Source of the DNA: Nocardia sp. CY41
GTDB lineage: Bacteria; Actinomycetota; Actinomycetes; Mycobacteriales; Mycobacteriaceae
Assembly (NCBI RefSeq): GCF_009829325.1
Contig: NZ_VUOS01000006.1
Coordinates: 248,001 to 312,000, forward strand
DNA length: 64,000 nt
Direction: 5' to 3'
Position numbers and translations under genes: made by a program. Shown piece after piece: positions 25,760 through 35,304 of the stretch. The notes under the pieces are model-generated. The model saw only the letters and a program-made list of their open reading frames with translations, had not been told where the DNA came from and searched no databases. Within the stretch, counting starts at the first letter, position 1. Each line of letters begins with the position of its first letter.

Positions 25760-27430
25760 TCAGCTCTTGTGCAGCACCCCTTCGATGTTGCCGAGAATGC
25801 CGGAAAGGCTGTAGGCCACCGAGCCGTCCGGTTGCAATCTGACCGTCGACGTGGAGCCGTTGTCGAAGCAGGTGGGCGAGCCGCCGGAGAGGCGCGCGAC
25901 GAAGGACAGCTCGGTCTCGGTGGCGCCGGTGAGCGTCTCCGTGCGCTCACAGCGCTCGCCCTTCAGTTTGCCGGTGTTCGACGACTGCGCGACTTCTTCG
26001 CCGACCGTGCCGTCTCTGATGGTCAGCACGATGTCGAAGGACGCGAGCACGTCACGGGCCACGCCTTTCCACTCGCCGACAAACGCCTTCGGAATACTTG
26101 TGCCGGAGGGACTGCTGGTGGTCGCATTCGCGTCACCGGCCTGCGTGGCGGTAGTCGTCGTCGAAGGAGCGCTGGCGGTTCGGGTGGTCTGGGCGATCGA
26201 ACGGTTCGATTCGTCGTCGCGTAGCTGCGCGCCGACCACGAACGCCGCGACGGCGACGGCGACGGCGACGACCAGCGCGCCCGCGATGAGCAGGGCGCGG
26301 CCGGTGCGGCGCGTCGGAGGTGGATCGGCGACTGCGCCGAACCGGGGCGAACTCTGCTGCGCGGGCGGGTAGGTCTGGTGTCCCATGAACGGGGGAGAGG
26401 CGTGCGGCGAGCCGAGGTACTGCATCTGTGTGGGCACCGATCGCCCCGGGTCGCTGTAGGTGTTCGGATGCGCGGCGGGGACGACCATCGTGTCGGCGGT
26501 GCGCGCCGAATCGGCCGGTGCGGACCGGGTCACGTGGTCGAACGCGCCGGAATCCAGGTTCAGCAGCTCCACCGCGCGGCGGCTGACCTCCTCGAGCACC
26601 GGGGCGGGCAGCCAACCGGCACGCTCGGGGATGCCCAGAGCGGTGAGCTGGGTGAGCAGCTGGTCGGGGGTCGGACGTGCGGCGGCGTCCTTGGTCAGGC
26701 AGGCCGCCACCAGCGGTCGCAGCCGTTCGGGCACGTCGTCGAGCTGCGGCTCCTCGTACATCACCCGCCACAGGATCTGCATCGTCTCGCCCACGCCGAA
26801 CGGTCCGTGGCCCGTCGCGGCGAACACGAGGACGCCGCCGAGAGCGAAGACGTCCGCCTGCGGGCCCACCGGATCGCCGGTCACCTGCTCCGGGCACATG
26901 AACCCCGGGGAGCCGATGACTTTTCCGGTGGTGGTGAGCTTGCTGTCGTCGGCGGCGCGGGCGATGCCGAAATCGATCACCTTCGGGCCGTCCAGCGCCA
27001 GCAGGACATTGGACGGTTTGAGGTCGCGATGCACCACCCCGGCCCGGTGGACCGCGGTCACCGCCTCGATCAGTCCGTGCGCCAGCACGAGCAGCGCGTT
27101 CTCGGTGAGCGGCCCGTACCGGTCGACCGCGTCGGACAGCGCGAATCCGGCCACGTACCCGGTGGCCAGCCACGGCGGATCGGCATCCACGTCGGCGTCG
27201 AGGACCGGCGCGGTGAACTGTCCGCCGACCCGGCGCGCCGCGGCGACCTCGCGCCGGAAGCGCTGCCGGAACTCGGCATCGATCATGTCGGGCCGGATGA
27301 CCTTGACCGCGACGGTGCGCCCGCCCGCGTTCCGGCCGAGGTAGACCCGGCCCATGCCGCCCGCACCGAGCACGCCGAGCAGACGGTAGTCCCCGATCCG
27401 GGCCGGATCGTTCGTGCCGAGCGGTTGCAT
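25760..27430 (-). CDS. Membrane-anchored eukaryotic-type Ser/Thr protein kinase, 556 aa
   Basis: The kinase domain (about residues 14-275) has the glycine loop LGAGGMGRVYLG, the lysine in VAVKVIRPD, the catalytic loop VVHRDLKPSNVLL, DFGIARAADDSK and the activation segment ending GSPGFMCPEQ. A single transmembrane helix (ALLIAGALVVAVAVAVAAF) lies about two thirds along. The external C-terminal ~170 residues begin with a Ser/Thr-rich linker and have two Cys, likely a sensor domain; no PASTA repeats are seen. ATG 27430 gives the usual short N-terminus MQPLGTNDPARIGDYRLLG. Confidence 0.92.
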   Translation of the reverse strand: MQPLGTNDPARIGDYRLLGVLGAGGMGRVYLGRNAGGRTVAVKVIRPDMIDAEFRQRFRREVAAARRVGGQFTAPVLDADVDADPPWLATGYVAGFALSDAVDRYGPLTENALLVLAHGLIEAVTAVHRAGVVHRDLKPSNVLLALDGPKVIDFGIARAADDSKLTTTGKVIGSPGFMCPEQVTGDPVGPQADVFALGGVLVFAATGHGPFGVGETMQILWRVMYEEPQLDDVPERLRPLVAACLTKDAAARPTPDQLLTQLTALGIPERAGWLPAPVLEEVSRRAVELLNLDSGAFDHVTRSAPADSARTADTMVVPAAHPNTYSDPGRSVPTQMQYLGSPHASPPFMGHQTYPPAQQSSPRFGAVADPPPTRRTGRALLIAGALVVAVAVAVAAFVVGAQLRDDESNRSIAQTTRTASAPSTTTTATQAGDANATTSSPSGTSIPKAFVGEWKGVARDVLASFDIVLTIRDGTVGEEVAQSSNTGKLKGERCERTETLTGATETELSFVARLSGGSPTCFDNGSTSTVRLQPDGSVAYSLSGILGNIEGVLHKS

Positions 27431-27516
27431 CGCGCAGCTGGCTCCCTTCGAATCAGGTCGAACCTCGGAGAGGCTACTCATCGGCCGCGGCCCTGTCCGC
27501 ACAGGTCGCTGCCCCG

Positions 27517-28407
27517 CTAACCCGCGACGCTCGGCTCGACCTCGGGTTGCTCCCGCCGCGCCCGCCTGGCCAGCAGATATGCCGCGATCGCCGCCGGGAT
27601 GTTCATCAGGACCCCGTACACCGCGCCCGGCACGGCCATGGTCTCGTTGTCCAGCACCGACGCGGCGACCGCGATCGCGAGCGCGGCGTTGTGCACGCCG
27701 ATCTCCATGGCCGAGGCGATCGCCTGATCGGCTTCCACGCGCAACACTCGGGGCACGAAATAGCCGACCGCGAGGCTGATCACGGCGAAGGACAGGCAGA
27801 TCGCGGACAGTTCGCCGATGTGCTCCGACAGCGTGTCCAGGTTTGAGCCGACCCCGGCCGCGACCACCAGCGCCAGCACTACCACGGAGAGGATCTTCAC
27901 CGCGCCGCGCATCCGGCGCGACCACTCCGCGAACCGCCGGTGCACCACCATGCCGATCGCGACGGGCACGAGCACGATCGCGAATACCTGAGCGAATTTC
28001 TCCGGCCGCAGTCCGACCGAACCCGCACCGTCCAGAAACAAGGCGTACGACAGCGCCACCACCACGGGCATGGTGAACACGGCCAGCACCGAATTGATCG
28101 CGGTGAGCGTGATGTTCAACGCCACGTTGCCTCCGGCGATGTGACTGAACAGGTTCGCCGACGCTCCGCCCGGGGACGCGGCGAGCAGCAGCATGCCCGC
28201 GGCCAGCGCGCCTTCCAAGCCGAACAGATAGACCAGGCCGAGGCACAGCGCGGGAAGCACGACCATCTGGCAGGCCAGCGCGATCACCGCGGCTTTCGGA
28301 TACCGCAGTACGCGGGCGAAATCATCGGTGGTCAGGGTCAATCCGAGCCCGAACATCACCAAAGCCAGCGCCAGCGGCAGCAGTACCGCGAAAACCGTTG
28401 CACCCAT
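27517..28407 (-). CDS. Bile acid:sodium symporter (BASS)-family transporter, 296 aa
   Basis: Nine to ten hydrophobic helices. Landmarks are LALVMFGLGLTLTTDDFARV, LLLAASPGGASANLFSHIAGG and EIGVHNAALAIAVAASVL, the conserved cross-over motifs of BASS transporters. The true substrate could be organic anions such as pantoate or keto-acids; the name does not imply bile acids. It ends 87 bp before the kinase start and follows the Gfo/Idh gene on the same strand. Confidence 0.88.
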   Translation of the reverse strand: MGATVFAVLLPLALALVMFGLGLTLTTDDFARVLRYPKAAVIALACQMVVLPALCLGLVYLFGLEGALAAGMLLLAASPGGASANLFSHIAGGNVALNITLTAINSVLAVFTMPVVVALSYALFLDGAGSVGLRPEKFAQVFAIVLVPVAIGMVVHRRFAEWSRRMRGAVKILSVVVLALVVAAGVGSNLDTLSEHIGELSAICLSFAVISLAVGYFVPRVLRVEADQAIASAMEIGVHNAALAIAVAASVLDNETMAVPGAVYGVLMNIPAAIAAYLLARRARREQPEVEPSVAG

Positions 28408-28492
28408 TCGGGTCTCCTCTCCGCCGAGCGGCCGGACCGGCCGATCCCGCGCTCCGACGTTATCGAGTCGCGGGGGAGGTGGCCAGACCCGG

Positions 28493-29542
28493 TCAGGCGG
28501 CGACGGTCACACCGCGGGCCGCTGATTCTCGCGCTTTCGTCAGCAGGCGCAGGGTGGTGACGGCCTCGCGCGGGTCGACCGGCACGGGCGCGCCGTCGAG
28601 CAGCGCCGCGGCCATCGCCGCGTAGAACTCGGGATACGCGCCGGGCAGGGTCGGAACGGGGGCGAAACCGGGTTCCGCGCCCAGCGTGCCCCAGCGGTCG
28701 GCATCGACGGCGCCCCAAGTTGAATCGCCCGGACGGCGGCCGGACCGGAGCGCGTCCTCCTGCGGGTCCAGCCCGTAGGTGACGTACCCGGCTTCCGACC
28801 CGAGCACGCGGAAGCGCGGACCGAGCTGCGGCGCGACGGCGCTCATCCACAGATGGGAGCGGACACCGCCGGTGTGGGTGAGCGCGACGAACGCGTCGTC
28901 GTCGGTGGTGATCCCAGCACGCCGCCGGTCCAGTTCGCAGTACACCGAGGCCACCGGGCCGAACAGGGTGACGGCTTGGTCCACCAGGTGGCTGCCGAGG
29001 TCGAGCAGGATGCCCGCGCCTTCCTCGTCGGTGCCGGTCTCCCGCCAGCCGCCCTTCGGCACCGGACGCCACCGTTCGAACCGCGACTCGAAACGCCGTA
29101 CCCGCCCGAGTCTCCCGGTCTCGATCAGGTCCCGTACGGTCCGGAAGTCGCCGTCCCAGCGGCGGTTCTGGAAGACCGAAAGCGCCAGCCCGGCGCGCTC
29201 CGCGCGACCGACGAGGTCCTCGGCGTCGTCCACCGCGACCGCGAACGGCTTGTCGACCACCACCGGCAGCCCGGCCGCCACTGCCTGACGGGCCAACGGC
29301 GCGTGCGTGCGGTTCGGCGTCGCGATCACGACCAGGTCGATGGCGTCCGGCGCGGCGAACAGGTCCTCGGCTCGCGGCACCACGCGCACGCCGGGATGTT
29401 CGGCGCGCGCCTGGGCCGCGCGTTCTTCCGAGGAGGTGACCACGGCCGCGACCCGCATCCGAGGCTCGGCGGCGATCAGCGGCGCGTGGAAAACCGACCC
29501 GGCCAGGCCGTAACCGAGAACGGCGACCTCGACGATGCTCAT
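28493..29542 (-). CDS. Gfo/Idh/MocA-family NAD(P)-dependent oxidoreductase, 349 aa
   Basis: The N-terminal Rossmann fold is MSIVEVAVLGYGLAGSVFHA. The family motif is VDKPFAVAVDDAEDLV, the EKP-equivalent where Lys is catalytic (here VDKPF). RRWDGDFRTVRDLIE, GSHLVDQAVTLFG and the C-terminal PVDPREAVTTLRLLTKARES are typical. It likely oxidises a sugar or polyol derivative, substrate unknown. The promoter side (above 29542) adjoins an unusual repeat array. Confidence 0.9.
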   Translation of the reverse strand: MSIVEVAVLGYGLAGSVFHAPLIAAEPRMRVAAVVTSSEERAAQARAEHPGVRVVPRAEDLFAAPDAIDLVVIATPNRTHAPLARQAVAAGLPVVVDKPFAVAVDDAEDLVGRAERAGLALSVFQNRRWDGDFRTVRDLIETGRLGRVRRFESRFERWRPVPKGGWRETGTDEEGAGILLDLGSHLVDQAVTLFGPVASVYCELDRRRAGITTDDDAFVALTHTGGVRSHLWMSAVAPQLGPRFRVLGSEAGYVTYGLDPQEDALRSGRRPGDSTWGAVDADRWGTLGAEPGFAPVPTLPGAYPEFYAAMAAALLDGAPVPVDPREAVTTLRLLTKARESAARGVTVAA

Positions 29543-29619
29543 GCCCCGACGCTACCGCCCGGCGACCGCGGCAGGCGTCGCCACGTTCGCAGTGGTCCAC
29601 GCCCGCACCCGCGCAGCTG

Positions 29620-30045
29620 GAATAGTCAGCCCCCGGCGGGACCGCGTGCCGCCGGGCGCGGCATGGTCAGCCCGCTGACGCTGGGCGTGCGAGGAGCAGC
29701 CCGCTGGGGACTGCGCATCGCCGGGCCTGGTTGGGACAGCCCGGGGGAGTGCGTATTGCTGGGCGGGAAAGGAGCAGTCCGCCGGGGCGCGCACTGCCAG
29801 GCGTGGTTGGGACAGCCCGGGGGAGTGCGTTTCCCTGGGCGCGGTCGGGGCAGCCCCTGGGGGTGCGTTTCGCTGGGCGTGGCAGGAGCAGTCCGCCGGT
29901 GCGCACACTGCCGAGCGTGGTCGGGGAAGGCGTCTCGCGAGTGCCGCACACTGGCGGGCGCGGAAGGGTCGGCCTGACAGGCGCATACCGGCGAGCGCGG
30001 TCGGAAGGGCCGGCTCGCCGGGGCCGCTTGACGTCGAGCGCGGTC
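29620..30045. repeat. Array of about ten degenerate ~38-bp tandem repeats (intergenic)
   Basis: Units of about 37-43 bp follow an approximate consensus of CTGGGCGTGG, then GGAGCAGYCCG, then a G-rich part and TGCGCAYTG. The clearest copies begin near 29680, 29721, 29759, 29797, 29835 and 29873. Flanking copies toward 29620 and 30045 are more decayed. The unit is not a multiple of three, so the open frames passing through on both strands are by-products. It fills nearly the whole gap between the Gfo/Idh start and the response-regulator stop. Function is unknown. Confidence 0.75.
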
Positions 30046-30056
30046 CCGCCACCTGC

Positions 30057-30728
30057 TCACTGTTGCGAGGTGGCGGAGTACTCCTGTTCCGGGCGTCCCG
30101 TGGCGCCGTAGCGCAGACTCATGCGCACCGTGCCGCTCGCCACGAGCCCGGCCAGGTAGCGCTGGGCGGTGGCCCGCGACACACCGATGGCGCCCGCCAC
30201 CTCGCCCGCGGACAGAGGTGCACCCGCCTCGACGATCGCTTGCAGGACAGCCTCTTTGGTCGGGGAGGACACCGTCGCCGCCGGGCTCGCGGTGACCGCA
30301 GGACGCAGCGCGTGCAGCGCCGCGGACACCCGGGCGTTGTCGACCTGCGGCACCGCGAGAATGCGCCGGTAGCGGGCATAGGCGGCCAGCCGGGCGGCCA
30401 GTTCGGTGTGCGGGAACGGCTTGACGAGATAGGCCAGCGCACCCGCCGCGACGGCGGCTCGCACGGCGTCGCTCTCCGTCGACGCGGTGAGCATCATCGC
30501 GTCGCAGCGAATCTCGCGGACGAAGTCGATGCCGGATCCATCGGGAAGGTAGACGTCCACCAGGGCCAAGTCGATCGGCGCGGACGCGACGAGATCCCGC
30601 GCGGCCGCGAGGGTGTTGGCGGTACCCGCCACCGTGAAACCAGGGATGGCCTGCACGATTCCGGCGTGCAGGTTCGCCACCCGGAAGTCGTCGTCGACGA
30701 CCAGGACGGTCAGGGTCGGCGTGGCCAC
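30057..30728 (-). CDS. CitB/DcuR-type response regulator, 223 aa
   Basis: The receiver domain starts TVLVVDDDFRVANLHAGIV, with the phospho-acceptor Asp in LALVDVYLPDGSG (about residue 54), Thr in MLTAST and Lys in AYLVKPF. The C-terminal helix-turn-helix carries PLSAGEVAGAIGVSRATAQ and GRPEQEYS, as in DcuR/CitB/DctR regulators. The start overlaps the sensor kinase stop by 19 bases. Targets are probably the divergent NitT/TauT-type transporter, inferred from location. Confidence 0.92.
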   Translation of the reverse strand: MATPTLTVLVVDDDFRVANLHAGIVQAIPGFTVAGTANTLAAARDLVASAPIDLALVDVYLPDGSGIDFVREIRCDAMMLTASTESDAVRAAVAAGALAYLVKPFPHTELAARLAAYARYRRILAVPQVDNARVSAALHALRPAVTASPAATVSSPTKEAVLQAIVEAGAPLSAGEVAGAIGVSRATAQRYLAGLVASGTVRMSLRYGATGRPEQEYSATSQQ

Positions 30729-32398
30729 GACACCTCGCTTTCCACGAGCACCCCCGGGATGCGGGCGATGAACTCCGCGCCGGTGAGCGGCGGCCGGCCG
30801 CCGCCGGGATTCGACAGGCGCACGTCGCCGCCATGGGCACGGGCGATCTGGCGGATCAAGGCCAAGCCGAGCCCGCGCCCGCCGGGGACACCGCGATCGT
30901 CGCGGGTCGAGACCCCTTCGGCGAACAAGGTGTCCACCAAGTCGGGGGCGACGCCGTCGCCGCTATCGGCGACGGTGATGTGCAGTGTCGAATCCTCCTG
31001 CACCAACTCGACTTCCACCTGCCGCACCGGCCGGTCCCGGTCGCGGACGGCCTCCATGGCATTGTCCAGCAGGTTGCCGAGCACGGTGGTCACGTCCACC
31101 GGATCGGCGAGGTCACCCTCGACCCAGGTGTGGGGCCCGAGCGCGAGTTCGACCCCGTTCTCCCTGGCGTGCGCGGCCTTGGCGGCCAGGAAGGCTTGCA
31201 GGTACGGGTCGTGAATGGCGTCGATGCCCGGCGTCGCCGGACCGAGGGGGCCCGCCCCGACCAGCTCGTCGACCGAGCGCGCCGCCTCCTCGACGCGCCC
31301 GCTGTGCAGCAGTCCGCTGACCAGGTGCATCTTGTTGGAGAACTCGTGGCGCTGCGCGCGCAGCACCGTGCTCATCGACTGCACCGCGTCCAGCTGCCGG
31401 GTCAGCGATTCCACGTCGGTGCGGTCGCGCACCGTGAGCACCGCGCCGAGATCGTGCCCGTCGCGGCTGACCCGGCGCGCCGAGACGATGACAATGTTCG
31501 CGCCGACCGTCGCCGAGGCGGGCGGTTGGTCGGGTTCGCGCAATACTTCCAGCACCCGGGGCGTCAGGCCGATCTCGTCCACCGGGCGACCGATGTCCGT
31601 GGCGATGCCGAGCAACCGGCGCGCCTCGTCGTTGACGAACGTCGTGCGCCCCGAGGCATCGACGGCGAGCACGCCGCCGCCGATGCCGTGCAGCACCGCC
31701 GCCTGGCCGCGCACCAGTTCGGCCAGTTCGTCCGGTTCCAGCCCCAGCGTCAGCCCGCGCCACCGGCGGGCGAGCAGGATCGATCCGGCGATGCCGACCG
31801 CGAGCGCCACCGCAACCAGCCCGCCCGCGGTGCGCAGATCGCCGAGCAGTTGCTCGTGCACCGCGTCGGTGGCGATGCCGACGCTCACCGCGCCGACCAC
31901 ACGGTCGGCGTCGGGCGCGAGCACCGGGACTTTCGCGCGCACGGAGTCGCCGAGCGTGCCGCGCTCTTCGGTGATCGATTCGCGTCCCGCCAGCGCCTCG
32001 GACGGATCGGTGCTGACGTGCTCGGCGAGCCGTCCGGCGTCCGGGTGCGCGAGGCGGATGCCCGCGTCGTCGGTGATCACGACGAACAGCGCGCCGTTGC
32101 GCTGTGTCGCGTCGACCGCGAGCCGTTCCAGGGGACCCGCGGCGAGGTCGCGGCGCACGCCGGGATCGTCGGCGACCGCACCGGGCGCATACCTGGCCAC
32201 CTCGGCGCGCACCACCGGGTCGGCCGCGACGGTGCGCGCGACGGCCAGCGCCCGCTGGCCGTAGGCGTCGCGCAGCCGCTGGTCGCTGAGGTAGCCGAAC
32301 ACCGCGAACGCCACACCGAGCGTCAGCGCGACGACCAGGATCTGCGACAGCAGAACCTGGGTTCGCAACCGCACGGCCCGCGCGCCCTCAGTGGCCAT
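30710..32398 (-). CDS. CitA/DcuS-type sensor histidine kinase, 562 aa
   Basis: Two transmembrane helices (VLLSQILVVALTLGVAFAVF near residues 15-35 and GLVAVALAVGIAGSILLA near 185) flank an extracellular PAS-like (PDC) sensor domain with GALFVVITDDAG and FVNDEARRLLG in the cytoplasmic PAS. The H-box is RAQRHEFSNKMHLVSGLLH (SPOB_a type), with the N-box GNLLDNAMEAV and G-boxes SGDGVAPDLV and GGRGLGLALIRQIA. These match the citrate/C4-dicarboxylate sensor family. ATG 32398 was chosen; an ORF extension upstream is unlikely to be translated. Confidence 0.92.
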   Translation of the reverse strand: MATEGARAVRLRTQVLLSQILVVALTLGVAFAVFGYLSDQRLRDAYGQRALAVARTVAADPVVRAEVARYAPGAVADDPGVRRDLAAGPLERLAVDATQRNGALFVVITDDAGIRLAHPDAGRLAEHVSTDPSEALAGRESITEERGTLGDSVRAKVPVLAPDADRVVGAVSVGIATDAVHEQLLGDLRTAGGLVAVALAVGIAGSILLARRWRGLTLGLEPDELAELVRGQAAVLHGIGGGVLAVDASGRTTFVNDEARRLLGIATDIGRPVDEIGLTPRVLEVLREPDQPPASATVGANIVIVSARRVSRDGHDLGAVLTVRDRTDVESLTRQLDAVQSMSTVLRAQRHEFSNKMHLVSGLLHSGRVEEAARSVDELVGAGPLGPATPGIDAIHDPYLQAFLAAKAAHARENGVELALGPHTWVEGDLADPVDVTTVLGNLLDNAMEAVRDRDRPVRQVEVELVQEDSTLHITVADSGDGVAPDLVDTLFAEGVSTRDDRGVPGGRGLGLALIRQIARAHGGDVRLSNPGGGRPPLTGAEFIARIPGVLVESEVSWPRRP

Positions 32399-32553
32399 GG
32401 CCGCAGCATAGGCGCAGACCACCGCGCACGGTGCATGAGCAGAATGCGCAAAACCTGCGAATCCCGCGTTTGTGGCCGTTGTGCGCACAAGCTCCGGCGT
32501 GTGACCGGCGCCACGTACGTTCGCCCTACCCGACCTCGCAGGAGTAGGAAGCA

Positions 32554-33360
32554 ATGACGCAATCACTCATCGAGCTGCGGAGCGCGACCAAGCGCTTCCC
32601 CGGCACCGGCGGCGGCATCCACACCGCCGTGCGCAATCTGAACCTCACCGTGGCCCCCGGCGAATTCGTCGCCGTCGTCGGCCCCACCGGATGCGGCAAG
32701 TCGACCACGTTGTCGCTGGTGTCCGGCCTGGAACCGGCGTCGGCCGGGCGGACGCTGGTGCGCGGGAAGGATGTCGACGGCATCCCGGACGGCATCGGCT
32801 ACATGTTCCAGCAGGACGCCGTACTGCCGTGGAAGAACGTGCTGGACAACGTGGCGCTCGGCCCGCGCTTGCGCGGCGCGTCGAAAGCCGAGGCGCGCGC
32901 GAAGGCGTCGGGGTGGGTGCGCAAGGTCGGTCTGGCCGGGTTCGAGAAGTACTACCCCCACCAGCTGTCCGGCGGCATGCGCAAGCGCGTGGCCCTGGCG
33001 CAGACGTTGGTCAACGAGCCGCAGATCCTGCTGATGGACGAGCCGTTCAGCGCGCTGGACGTGCAGACCCGCCAGCTCATGCAGGACGAACTGCTGCGGG
33101 TCTGGGCGGGTACCGACGCGGCGGTCATCTTCGTCACCCACGATCTGGAGGAGGCGATCGTGCTCGCCGACCGGGTGGTCGTCATGACCGCGAGCCCGGC
33201 CACCGTCTGCGGGGACTTCCCCGTCGGCTTGGCGCGGCCGCGCAGTGTCGAGGAAGTTCGGTTGACCGCCGAGTTCCGCGACATATATCAGGAGATCTGG
33301 GAGACGCTGCGCGATCAGGTCGAGGCGGCGCGCGCGAAGGGAGCCTCCCGTGTCGCATGA
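32554..33360 (+). CDS. NitT/TauT-type ABC transporter ATP-binding protein, 268 aa
   Basis: ABC ATPase with Walker A GPTGCGKSTTLSLVSG, Q-loop MFQQDAVLPWKNVLDN, signature LSGGMRKRVALAQ, Walker B ILLMDEPFSALD and H-loop FVTHDLEEAI. These are typical of SsuB/TauB/NrtD proteins. AGGAGTAGGA precedes the ATG. It is the first gene of a three-gene import operon divergent from the CitA-like sensor, and its stop overlaps the permease gene by 11 bases. Confidence 0.93.
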   Translation: MTQSLIELRSATKRFPGTGGGIHTAVRNLNLTVAPGEFVAVVGPTGCGKSTTLSLVSGLEPASAGRTLVRGKDVDGIPDGIGYMFQQDAVLPWKNVLDNVALGPRLRGASKAEARAKASGWVRKVGLAGFEKYYPHQLSGGMRKRVALAQTLVNEPQILLMDEPFSALDVQTRQLMQDELLRVWAGTDAAVIFVTHDLEEAIVLADRVVVMTASPATVCGDFPVGLARPRSVEEVRLTAEFRDIYQEIWETLRDQVEAARAKGASRVA

Positions 33361-34234
33361 CGTGCTGGTGCCCGACGCCGCCGCGCCCGTGGTGGAGACC
33401 GAGACCGAAGAGCAGATCCTGGCCAGAGTGCGCACCACCGCCCGGCGGGCCCGCATCCGCACCTGGGGCCTGCGCGCTGCTCTGGTGGCGCTGTGGCTGG
33501 GCGCGTGGGAACTCACCGCCACGGTCTGGATCGACCCGTTCTTCTACTCCAAGCCGTCGCTGATCTGGGCTCGGCTGGTCGAATGGTTCAGGGAGGGAAC
33601 CCAATTCGGCTCCATCTGGCTGCAGATCTACACCACCGTGCAGGAGGCCGTGCTCGGCTTCGTGATCGGCACGGTGGCCGGCGTCGTGCTGGGCGTGCTG
33701 CTCGGGCGCAGCCGGTACTGGGCCGAAGTGCTCGCGCCGTTCATCAAGGCGCTCAACGCCGTGCCGCGTATCGTGCTGGCCTCGCTGTTCATCATCTGGT
33801 TCGGACTCGGGTTGAGTTCCAAGGTCGCGACCGTGGTGGTGCTGGTGTTCTTCGCGGTGTTCTTCAACGCGTTCACCGGCGCACGCGAGGTGGACGGCAA
33901 CGTGATCGACAACGCTCGCATTCTCGGTGCGAGCCGTGGGCAGGTGCTGGTGTCGATCGTGCTGCCGAGCGCGACCACCTGGATCCTGTCCAGCCTGCAC
34001 ACCGCCTTCGGCTTCGCGCTGATCGGCGCGGTCGTGGGCGAATACGCGGGAGCGAGTAAAGGTTTGGGGCTGTTGATCAGCAACGCGCAAGGCACGTTCG
34101 ACTCGGCGGGCATCTACGCGGGCATGATCGTCATCACCGTGATCGCGCTGATCGCCGAATGGGGGATCGGCATGGCGGAGAACCGGTTGCTGAAGTGGCG
34201 GCCCTCGCAAGCGTCGTCGAACCACGGGATCTGA
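33350..34234 (+). CDS. NitT/TauT-type ABC transporter permease, 294 aa
   Basis: BPD_transp_1 permease beginning at GTG 33350 (MSHDVLVPDAAAP). It has six hydrophobic helices after a cytoplasmic N-terminus with an early helix at VALWLGAWELTATVW. The EAA-type loop is GASRGQVLVSIVLPSATTWI, where the ATPase docks. The C-terminus is short and basic. It is paired with the ATPase and the lipoprotein that follows 2 bp later. Confidence 0.92.
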   Translation: MSHDVLVPDAAAPVVETETEEQILARVRTTARRARIRTWGLRAALVALWLGAWELTATVWIDPFFYSKPSLIWARLVEWFREGTQFGSIWLQIYTTVQEAVLGFVIGTVAGVVLGVLLGRSRYWAEVLAPFIKALNAVPRIVLASLFIIWFGLGLSSKVATVVVLVFFAVFFNAFTGAREVDGNVIDNARILGASRGQVLVSIVLPSATTWILSSLHTAFGFALIGAVVGEYAGASKGLGLLISNAQGTFDSAGIYAGMIVITVIALIAEWGIGMAENRLLKWRPSQASSNHGI

Positions 34235-34236
34235 TC

Positions 34237-35286
34237 ATGAGGTATCGCAAGCACCTGGCGCTCGTCGCCGTCGCGATCGTGGCACTGCTGACGACCACCG
34301 GATGCCGGGACTCCCGCACCATTCCGATGGCCGACGGCAGGCCGCAGATCACCATCATGGTGGGCGGGCTGGAAAAGGTGATCTACCTGCCTGCCATGCT
34401 CACACAGCAACTCGGCTTCTTCGAGCGCAACGACATCGATGTGAAACTGCTCGGAGAGCAGTCCGGCGCCACCGCCGAGACCGCGTTGCTCACCGGCGAC
34501 GTGCAGGGCGTGGTCGGTTTCTACGACCACACCATCGACCTGCAGGCCAAGGACCAGTGCATCCGTTCGGTGGTGCAGATGTCCGACGTGCCCGGTGAGG
34601 TCGAACTGGTGTCGAAGGCGGACCCTGACGTCACCTCGGTCGCCGATCTGCGCGGCCGCAAACTGGGCGTGACCTCGCTCGGTTCCTCCACCGACTTCCT
34701 CACCCAGGCCCTCACCGGCCAGGTCGGCATGAGCACCGCCGACTACACCCGGGTGAAAGTCGGTGCGGGACAGACGTTCATCGCGGGCATGAACCACGAC
34801 GGCATCGACGCGGGCATGACCACCGACCCGACCGTGGCGCAGATGGTGAACTCCGGCGATGCGCGGATCCTGGTCGACCTGCGCACCGAGGCAGGCACCC
34901 GCGCCGCGCTCGGCGGGCTGTATCCGGCGACGTCGCTGTACATGAGTTGCGCGACGATCGACGCCCACCCGGAGATCGTGGGCAAACTCGCCGCCGCGTT
35001 CGTGCAGACGTTGCAGTGGATCCGGACGCACACGCCCGAGGAGATCGCCGCGAAGATGCCGCCGCAGTACGCGAGCGCGGGCAAGGACCTCTACGTCCAG
35101 TCGATCCGCGACTCCATCGGCATGTTCAACGGCGACGGCCTGATGAAACCCGAAGGCGCGCAGAACGTGCTGGACATCCTCGGCAAGTACTCGAGGAATG
35201 TGCGTCCCGTGCGCGATCGCATCGACCTGTCGAGGACCTACACCACGCAGTTCGTCGAAGAAGCGTTGCGCGCGCCGCGCCAGTGA
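34237..35286 (+). CDS. NMT1/NitT-TauT-type substrate-binding lipoprotein, 349 aa
   Basis: The signal sequence MRYRKHLALVAVAIVALLTTTGC ends in a lipobox Cys near residue 23. The mature fold has QITIMVGGLEKVIYLPAM, SVADLRGRKLGVTSLGSSTD and QWIRTHTPEEIAAKMPPQY, as in NMT1-like or SsuA/TauA periplasmic proteins. The ligand may be an organic anion, sulfonate or nucleobase precursor; none can be read directly. The neighbouring CitA-like sensor hints at a carboxylate-type ligand (inference). A strong hairpin follows the stop. Confidence 0.9.
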   Translation: MRYRKHLALVAVAIVALLTTTGCRDSRTIPMADGRPQITIMVGGLEKVIYLPAMLTQQLGFFERNDIDVKLLGEQSGATAETALLTGDVQGVVGFYDHTIDLQAKDQCIRSVVQMSDVPGEVELVSKADPDVTSVADLRGRKLGVTSLGSSTDFLTQALTGQVGMSTADYTRVKVGAGQTFIAGMNHDGIDAGMTTDPTVAQMVNSGDARILVDLRTEAGTRAALGGLYPATSLYMSCATIDAHPEIVGKLAAAFVQTLQWIRTHTPEEIAAKMPPQYASAGKDLYVQSIRDSIGMFNGDGLMKPEGAQNVLDILGKYSRNVRPVRDRIDLSRTYTTQFVEEALRAPRQ

Positions 35287-35304
35287 CCGTGCTCGGCATC
35301 GCTG

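Noticed and set aside
29620..30045. CRISPR array
   Set aside because: Units are contiguous and diverged, with no unique spacers of constant length and no cas genes nearby.
29552..30052. Long open frames on both strands across the repeat array
   Set aside because: They are by-products of a GC-rich repeat whose unit is not a multiple of three; no domain, signal or ribosome-binding site supports them.
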